From the NCBI GenBank assembly GCA_001310455.1, contig BAXG01000043.1, forward strand, positions 1 through 42,426: a stretch of 42,426 nucleotides of DNA, read 5' to 3'. Below are positions 37,133-42,426 of this stretch, piece by piece (position 1 is the first letter of the stretch; the number at the start of each line of letters is the position of its first letter). The position numbers and the translations under genes are program-made. The stretch comes from Photobacterium sp. JCM 19050 (GTDB lineage Bacteria; Pseudomonadota; Gammaproteobacteria; Enterobacterales; Vibrionaceae). The notes under the pieces were generated by a model. The model had not been told where the DNA came from and did no database searches. It saw nothing but the letters and a program-made list of their open reading frames with translations.

Positions 37133-38108
37133 TGCGTTGGCTCCCCCTGCTCATTCAGTGGATAGTGGCATTTGACTGCACGGTTAACCGGCCCCTGAAC
37201 GGCTGGCTCCTCGCTGCGGCATTTCGCTGTTGCATACGGGCAACGAGGGTTGAGCATACAGCCGGTCGGCCGGTCAAAACGCCCAGGTACCACACCCGGT
37301 AGGGAGTCCAGCCGGGTTGCACCTACTGCGGACTCCGGCAGGGAGCGAAGCAATGCCTGGGTATAGGGGTGTTTCGGGGTTTTAAAGATTTCTGTCGCCG
37401 CTCCGGTTTCAACAATCTGTCCGGCGTACATAACGATAACCTTGTGTGCTGCCTCAGCCACCAGCGCCAGGTCGTGGGTAATCAGCACCAGTGCCATGTT
37501 CTGCTCTTTTTGCAGATCCAGCAGCAGGTCGATAATCTGGCCTGGATGGTTACATCCAGCGCCGTTGTCGGCTCATCGGCAATCAGCAGGCGCGGGTTAC
37601 AGGCTATTGCCATCGCAATCATCACACGCTGGCTCATACCACCGGATAGCTGGTGCGGGTACACAATCAAACGCGAGGCCGGATCCGGAATCCCCACCAG
37701 CCTCAGAAGCTCTGTCGCCCTTTCCTTGCGTTCCTTTTTACTGCCACCCTGATGAACTTTGAGCGCTTCCATAATCTGGAAGCCTACGGTAAAGCACGGG
37801 TTGAGGCTGGTCATTGGATCCTGGAATATCATGGAGATATCCGCACCTGTCAGCTTCTTGCGCTCCTTTTCCGGCATTTCCAGCAGGTTACGCCCGTAAA
37901 AATTCACCGAATCCGCCATCACCCGACCGGGGAAGTCGATAAGGCCCATTATGGCCAGAGAGCTTACCGACTTACCTGAGCCAGACTCCCCGACAATACC
38001 GAGAATTTCACCCTCATCAACGGTATAGCTGATTTTATCTACCGCTTTGAACGCGACGCTCTCATCTCCAAAATGCACAGAGAGCTGATTTACTTCCAAA
38101 ATCGCCAT
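37129..38108 (-). CDS. dppD: DppD, dipeptide ABC transporter ATPase (one base missing near 37541)
   Basis: About 326 aa after restoring one base near 37541, which gives the expected TIQAQIIDLLLDLQKEQNMALVLITHDL. Walker A GESGSGKS (40-47), LSGGMSQRVMIAMAIACNP and LLIADEPTTALDVT are in the first part; the Cys-containing tail CMLNPRCPYATAKC in the second. Partner of DppF. It starts 10 bases after dppC ends and is preceded by AAGGAG, so translation is efficient. Confidence 0.95.
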
Positions 38109-38118
38109 TGTGCTCTCC

Positions 38119-39024
38119 TTATTGCTTCAGTTTTGGATCGAGGGCATCGCGCAGACCGTCACCCATAAGGTTGAAAGCCAATACGGTCAGCAAAATTGCC
38201 ACACCCGGGAAAGTTACCACCCACCAGGCAGAGTTTATAAACTGGCGCGCATCTGCCAGCATCACTCCCCATTCCGGCGTTGGTGGCTGTGCACCGAGCC
38301 CAAGGAAGCCAAGGGCTGCCATATCAAGAATTGCCGTAGAGAAACCCAGCGTAGCCTGGACAATCAACGGCGCCACACAGTTGGGCAACAACACAATAAA
38401 CATAAGGCGCAGGTGCCCAGCACCGGCAACCCGGGAGGCTGTCACATAATCCCGGTTTACCTCAGCCAGCACAGATGCCCGAGTCAGTCGGACGTAGTGC
38501 GGCAACGATACGAAAGAAATGGCGATAGATGCGTTAAATATTGAGGGGCCAAGAATTGCCACAATTGCAATTGCCAGCAACAGGCTTGGCAGCGCCAGCA
38601 TGATGTCGACCAGACGCATGATAGCTGTATCAACCATACCCCGGAAATAACCGGCCACCAGCCCGAGGAACACCCCCAGCACCAGCGACAGAACTACCAC
38701 CAGACAGCCTATCAGGAGCGACAGCCGCGCGCCGAAAATAAGACGGGAGAGAATATCCCGGCCCACATCATCCGTGCCCAGGATAAAGCGCCAATCGCCC
38801 CCTTCCGACCAAGCCGGTGGAACCAGCAAGGCATCACGGAACTGCTCAGCCGGGTCATGTGGTGCGACAACATTTGCCAACAGGGCAACGGCAATGACCA
38901 GCGCAATATAGATAAGCCCAATCAGGGCTCCGGTATTTTGTGAAAAGTATCCCCAGAATTCAGCGAACGGAGACAGTGGTTCCATCTCCTTGGGGGCAGT
39001 TACGGCTTTATTTGCTTCAGTCAT
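38119..39024 (-). CDS. dppC: DppC, dipeptide ABC transporter permease
   Basis: A 301-aa inner-membrane permease with about six helices. N-terminal cytoplasmic stretch ending PFAEFWGYFSQNTGALIGLIYIAL; the LGTDDVGRDILSRLIFGARLSL motif and the EAA loop (VNRDYVTASRVAGAGHLRLMFIVLLPN) that contacts the ATPases are typical of DppC/OppC. The C-terminus MGDGLRDALDPKLKQ is also family-typical. 9 bases from dppB. Confidence 0.95.
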   Translation of the reverse strand: MTEANKAVTAPKEMEPLSPFAEFWGYFSQNTGALIGLIYIALVIAVALLANVVAPHDPAEQFRDALLVPPAWSEGGDWRFILGTDDVGRDILSRLIFGARLSLLIGCLVVVLSLVLGVFLGLVAGYFRGMVDTAIMRLVDIMLALPSLLLAIAIVAILGPSIFNASIAISFVSLPHYVRLTRASVLAEVNRDYVTASRVAGAGHLRLMFIVLLPNCVAPLIVQATLGFSTAILDMAALGFLGLGAQPPTPEWGVMLADARQFINSAWWVVTFPGVAILLTVLAFNLMGDGLRDALDPKLKQ

Positions 39025-39033
39025 ATCTCCCCC

Positions 39034-40047
39034 TTATTTGCCGTGGCGGATACGTGGGTTAACCACACCGTAGAGAATATCCACGATAAGGTTCACCACA
39101 ATGATGATGGTTGCAACCAGCAGGATCCCGCCTTGAACGACCGGGTAATCCCGCCGTCCGATGGACTCAATAAGCCACTTGCCGATCCCCGGCCAGGCGA
39201 AGATGGTTTCGGTAAGGATCGCACCGGACAGCAATATCCCAACCTGCAGGCCGATAACCGTTATTACCGGTATAAGCGCGTTACGAAGTCCGTGAATCAG
39301 TACCACACGCCATGGCATCAGGCCTTTGGCACGGGCGGTACGGATATAGTCTTCGCCCAGCACCTCCAGCATGGAAGAACGGGTCATACGGGCAATGACG
39401 GCTAGAGGGATGGTGCCCAGAGCAACCGCTGGCAATATCAGGTGATGGACGGCGGCGCCAAATGCCCCCTCCTCCTCAGAGAGCCAGCTGTCTATCAGCA
39501 TAAAGCCGGTAACTTCGTCTACCCAGTAGGCGGCATCGTCCATCCGGCCGGAAACCGGGGTCAGGTCCAGACCGATGGAGAAGAAGAGAATCAAAAGCAG
39601 TGCCCACCAGAAAATCGGCATGGAGTACCCGGTAAGGGAAACCGCCATCACCGAATGATCGAGCACTGTGCCCCGCTTTACTGCTGCCAGGATTCCGGCA
39701 GGCAACCCCACTAATATGGCAAACAGGGCGGCACAGAATGCCAGCTCCATTGTGGCCGGGAAGAGGGTCATAAACTCTGAAAGTACCGGCTCTTTGGTGA
39801 TCAGGGAGTTACCGAGATCTCCCTGCAACACATTGCCGATATAGATGAAATACTGTTCGAAAAGAGGCTTGTCGAGACCAAGCTCCGCCATAAGCTGGGC
39901 ATGGCGTTCGGGAGATACACCCCGCTCACCGGCCATCACTTCTATTGGGTCGCCCGGAATCAGCCGGATTAGGGAGAAGGTCAGCAACGTAATACCGACA
40001 AAAGTCGGGATCACCAACCCCAGGCGCTTAAGGATAAACTGAAACAT
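39034..40047 (-). CDS. dppB: DppB, dipeptide ABC transporter permease
   Basis: A 337-aa permease with about six helices. Starts MFQFILKRLGLVIPTFVGITLLTFSLIRLIPGDP, the standard DppB N-terminus; EAA loop MLEVLGEDYIRTARAKGLMPWRVVLIHGLRNALIPV; C-terminal VDILYGVVNPRIRHGK. Forms the membrane channel with DppC. It is separated from dppA by a 74-base gap holding a strong hairpin. Confidence 0.95.
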   Translation of the reverse strand: MFQFILKRLGLVIPTFVGITLLTFSLIRLIPGDPIEVMAGERGVSPERHAQLMAELGLDKPLFEQYFIYIGNVLQGDLGNSLITKEPVLSEFMTLFPATMELAFCAALFAILVGLPAGILAAVKRGTVLDHSVMAVSLTGYSMPIFWWALLLILFFSIGLDLTPVSGRMDDAAYWVDEVTGFMLIDSWLSEEEGAFGAAVHHLILPAVALGTIPLAVIARMTRSSMLEVLGEDYIRTARAKGLMPWRVVLIHGLRNALIPVITVIGLQVGILLSGAILTETIFAWPGIGKWLIESIGRRDYPVVQGGILLVATIIIVVNLIVDILYGVVNPRIRHGK

Positions 40048-40077
40048 ACTTACGTCCGCTCACAAAGCGTGGAGAAG

Positions 40078-40106
40078 CAAAAAAGCGGCCGCAACGTGCG
40101 GCCGCT
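40078..40106 (-). terminator. Attenuator-like terminator between dppA and dppB
   Basis: 9-bp GC-only-core stem AGCGGCCGC (40084-40092)/GCGGCCGCT (40098-40106), 5-base loop, followed on the minus strand by T6. It lies 15 bases after the dppA stop. Inside an operon it would let most transcripts end after dppA and make the binding protein more abundant than the membrane parts. Confidence 0.85.
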
Positions 40107-40121
40107 AACTCTAGGTGGCTG

Positions 40122-41712
40122 TTATTCTTGAATGTCTACGCCATAGAAGATGTGACCGCCGAACGGGTCGATCTTGTAGTTTTTCACTTCCTTGCGTACT
40201 GGCTCGAAAACAACCGAGTGCGCGATAGTTACCCAAGGAGCCTGCTCCTTGAATACCACCTGAGCCTCTTCGTAAAGACGGGTACGCTCAGCAACATCAG
40301 CGGTTTTCTTTGCTGCCTGGATCAGGTTTTCAAACGGCTCATAACACCACTGGGCACGGTTTGAACCACCGACACCTGAACAGCCAAGAAGAACGGCCAG
40401 GAAGTTATCCGGGTCACCGTTGTCACCCGTCCAGCCAAGCAGGACAGAATCGTGCTCACCGGCTTTTGAACGCTTGAGGTACTCACCCCACTCGTACGTC
40501 ACAATTTCAGCTTTCACACCAACCTTCGCCCAGTCAGCCTGAATCACTTCAGCCATACGACGGGCATTCGGGTTGTATGGACGCTGCACAGGCATCGCCA
40601 GATGTTGGTAGTAAAGCCATCTTTCAAACCGGCTTCAGCAAGCAGTGCCTTGGCTTTTTCCAGATCGTAGTTGTAGTCAACCACTGCGTCGTTGTATGAC
40701 CAGATTGTCGGTGGAATCGGGTTTTTCGCTTCCTTACCTGCACCCTGGAACACAGCATCAATGATCGCTGCCTTGTTAACCGCCATGTTCAGTGCCTGAC
40801 GGACACGAACATCATCAAATGGCTTCTTCTGGGTGTTAAAACCAAGATAACCGACGTTCAGGCCTTCCTGGTTCATCAGGTTCACCACTTCATCTGAACG
40901 CATGCGCTCAAGATCCGCCGGGTTTGGATATGGCATTACATGGCACTCACCCTTCTGGAGCTTGGCATAACGCACTGAAGCATCAGGTGTGATAGAGAAC
41001 ACCAGACGGTCGATTGGCGCTTTACCTTCGTAATAAGTCGGGTTTGCGGTGTAGCGGATTGAGGAGTCTTTTTTGTATCCGGCCAACTGGAACGGGCCAG
41101 TACCGACAGGTTCAAGATCCAATTTTTCAGGGGTACCGGCTGCCAGCATTTGGTCACCCTGCTCTTTAGACATAATTGAAGCAAAGTCCATCGCCAGGTT
41201 TGCAATAAACGGAGCTTCCGGACGAGTCAGGTTGAACACAACTGTGTAATCATCTTTTTTATCTATGGATTTGATCAGGTCTCCCATCTCCATGGCATTG
41301 AAATACTCATACGAGCCGCCGGAGACTTTGTGGTAAGGATGATCGGCATCCTTCTGGCGCATGAAAGAGAAGATAACGTCGTCGGCATTGAAATCACGAG
41401 TTGGTTTGAAATTCTTTGTAGAGTGGAATTTCACGCCTTTGCGCAGTTTGAAGGTATAACTCAAACCATCGTCTGAAACTGTCCAGGACTCAGCCAAGCC
41501 AGGGACAATTTTGGTGGTGCCGCGCTCAAACTGAACCAAGCGGTTAAAGATCTGACGAGAGCTGGCATCAAATGTAGTACCTGATGTGTAGAGCGACGGG
41601 TTAAAGCCTTCCGGTGAACCTTCCGAGCAATAGACCAGTGTTTTGGCCTGAACCCCGGCAGCAACCGCCGACGCAATAAGCGCCGTGCTCAGCTTCAACA
41701 TTGTAGTTTCAT
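40122..41712 (-). CDS. dppA: DppA, periplasmic dipeptide-binding protein (one or two bases missing)
   Basis: About 530 aa. One base is missing near 40598 (NIWAMPVQRPYNPNARR is rebuilt). Mature protein starts KTLVYCSEGSPEGFNPSLYTSG, as in E. coli DppA after its signal peptide; LVYCSEGSPE and GWTGDNGDPDNFL are hallmarks. I place the start at 41712: it has GGAG seven bases upstream and begins ATG AAA CTA CAA. Reaching the mature frame then needs one more A (AAATG for AATG) at about 41702, giving a signal peptide MKLQMLKLSTALIASAVAAG. The alternative, ATG at 41701, needs no repair but has no ribosome site. Confidence 0.93.
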
Positions 41713-41902
41713 GATATGGCTCCATGTATTGAGATCAGTACATAGGCCGCATCGGAGACTGGTGGGTAACCGGTAAAAGAATTGACCACCGGTATAAGCA
41801 GCAAAAAACTTCCATATTTCGCTGCAGTTAGTCATTGGCTTATTTAAGCCCTGGAGCCTCCATGCAACCAGACAGTAATCGTGCGGACTACACACGATTA
41901 GC

Positions 41903-41931
41903 ACAATAGAAATCTGACAAAGATTTCACAA
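41903..41931 (-). promoter_or_regulatory. Candidate dppA promoter with palindrome in the spacer
   Basis: On the minus strand TTGTGA (41931-41926) and TATTGT (41908-41903) are spaced by 17 bases. The spacer is almost filled by a perfect inverted repeat, GAAATCT-GACAA-AGATTTC on the plus strand (41909-41927). A repressor bound there would block RNA polymerase. Neither hexamer is ideal (4 of 6 each). The leader to the start at 41712 would be about 185 bases and contains a 7-bp hairpin (AATCGTG/CACGATT, 41877-41899). Confidence 0.4.
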
Positions 41932-42310
41932 AAGATCAACATTGCCACACTATTGACTGATTTTTATACGATGCGCCGCATAACTATTCAAAAAACATCC
42001 TAGTTCACTGATACATCACGGTCACAGACACATCAAGGTAATCGATTCCAATCTTTAAAAATCAACAGGTTAAAGAAAGGTACAAAAATAAATAAAAATA
42101 CTATTCCCTAAAAAAATGACTATCGATAAAACAAAAATCCATCAGTGATAACTAAAGTGCGCCCCTTTGGTAGATATAACCTTTTTTCTTTAATGACAAA
42201 GGGATTACATCTAAAAAAACACCAGTGAACTGACATTGTGGAAGTGATAACCGGGATAAAAATATGGCTGTTATTCAAAAGAATTACCGTTGCAGGGGGT
42301 AGGCCATTTG
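41932..42310. other. AT-rich non-coding stretch upstream of dppA
   Basis: About 380 bases without a supported gene. One loose inverted repeat CCCTTTG (42163-42169)/CAAAGGG (42197-42203) is seen with 27 bases between the arms. Nothing else identifiable. Confidence 0.5.
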
Positions 42311-42388
42311 ATGAACTTCAAAAATCAGGAAAATAATAAGGCGGGAACTTTGGCAGAGAAAACCATGTTGAGAAATGAAATGCTTTAA
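42311..42388 (+). CDS. Possible 25-aa peptide
   Basis: A short frame starting MNFKNQENNKAG, hydrophilic, ending just before a strong terminator (7 bases to the A-tract). AGGGGG (42295-42300 area) lies about 11 bases before the ATG, a weakly spaced ribosome site. No membrane segment, no family recognised. It could easily be chance; the terminator may instead belong to a minus-strand gene beyond the window. Confidence 0.2.
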   Translation: MNFKNQENNKAGTLAEKTMLRNEML

Positions 42389-42395
42389 ATGCAAA

Positions 42396-42420
42396 AAACC
42401 CCGCTCATTGAGCGGGGTTT
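42396..42420. terminator. Rho-independent terminator at the right edge
   Basis: 11-bp perfect stem AAACCCCGCTC (42396-42406)/GAGCGGGGTTT (42410-42420), 3-base loop. On the minus strand it is followed by T6, so it most likely ends a minus-strand gene lying to the right of the window; on the plus strand the tail is TTTCTTT. Confidence 0.9.
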
Positions 42421-42426
42421 CTTTAA

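Noticed and set aside
41695..41904. 69-codon minus-strand frame overlapping the dppA start as a leader peptide gene
   Set aside because: It has no ribosome site, odd composition, and crosses the dppA leader and promoter-proximal hairpin. It is most likely a chance frame.
41915..41935. CRP site in the dppA upstream region (TGTGA...)
   Set aside because: The second half-site is missing at the required 6-base spacing.

Overview
The window is a stretch of gammaproteobacterial chromosome, most likely from the Vibrionaceae. Gene content and order match the Vibrio/Photobacterium/Enterobacterales core: ftsY | rsmD-yhhL...yhhN, pldB-yigL, uspB | uspA, ubiD-fre, rho-trxA | rhlB-gppA, prlC | rlmJ, gor and dppABCDF. 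The genus cannot be named from sequence alone. There are no rRNA genes, tRNA genes, insertion sequences, CRISPR arrays or phage genes that I can see.

Layout. 1-4.2 kb: the FtsY N-terminus (partial, coiled-coil repeats), rsmD, yhhL, a DUF2007/zinc-ribbon gene and yhhN. An AT-rich non-coding stretch follows, then a 26-aa membrane peptide gene with its own promoter and terminator, a membrane-anchored HEPN/DUF4145-like gene and a yhhM (DUF2500) gene. 4.2-7.8 kb: an acyltransferase-3 membrane protein, pldB, yigL and an EVE-domain protein. 7.8-14.4 kb: a multidomain lipoprotein, tapT (DTW), a coniferyl-aldehyde-dehydrogenase-like ALDH, a small membrane protein, a YhiN flavoprotein and a YnaI-type MscS channel. 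14.5-16.9 kb: uspB and uspA, divergent around a region rich in stem-loops, then the biotin transporter bioP. A terminator containing six 7-bp tandem repeats comes next. 16.9-20.9 kb: ubiD-ferredoxin-fre, three overlapping genes, plus a periplasmic protein of unknown function. 21-25.8 kb: rho, trxA, rhlB, gppA. 25.8-31.5 kb: a cell-envelope block (TraF-like barrel, ~1050-aa lipoprotein with a cadherin-like segment, second barrel). 31.6-36.1 kb: prlC, rlmJ, gor. 36.1-41.7 kb: the dipeptide ABC transporter dppA-B-C-D-F on the minus strand, with an attenuator-like hairpin after dppA and a palindrome inside the likely dppA promoter. The last 700 bases are AT-rich and lack a clear gene.

Sequence quality is the main caveat. 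About two dozen genes or gene segments are split by net single-base losses, nearly all inside runs of one base and often at GGCC/GCCT. Restoring one base each time gives full-length proteins matching the family, so I annotate these as intact genes with probable sequencing errors, not pseudogenes. Lengths in the entries are after such repair.

The genes are mostly housekeeping: translation and RNA (rsmD, rlmJ, tapT, rhlB, rho), redox (trxA, gor, fre, ferredoxin), ubiquinone synthesis (ubiD), stress (uspA, uspB, gppA), peptide uptake and degradation (dpp, prlC). The less ordinary content is the 26-aa peptide gene, the HEPN-like membrane protein, the uspB-uspA structured region, the ferredoxin inside ubiD-fre, the repeat-built terminator, the 25.8-31.5 kb surface block and the dppA promoter palindrome.
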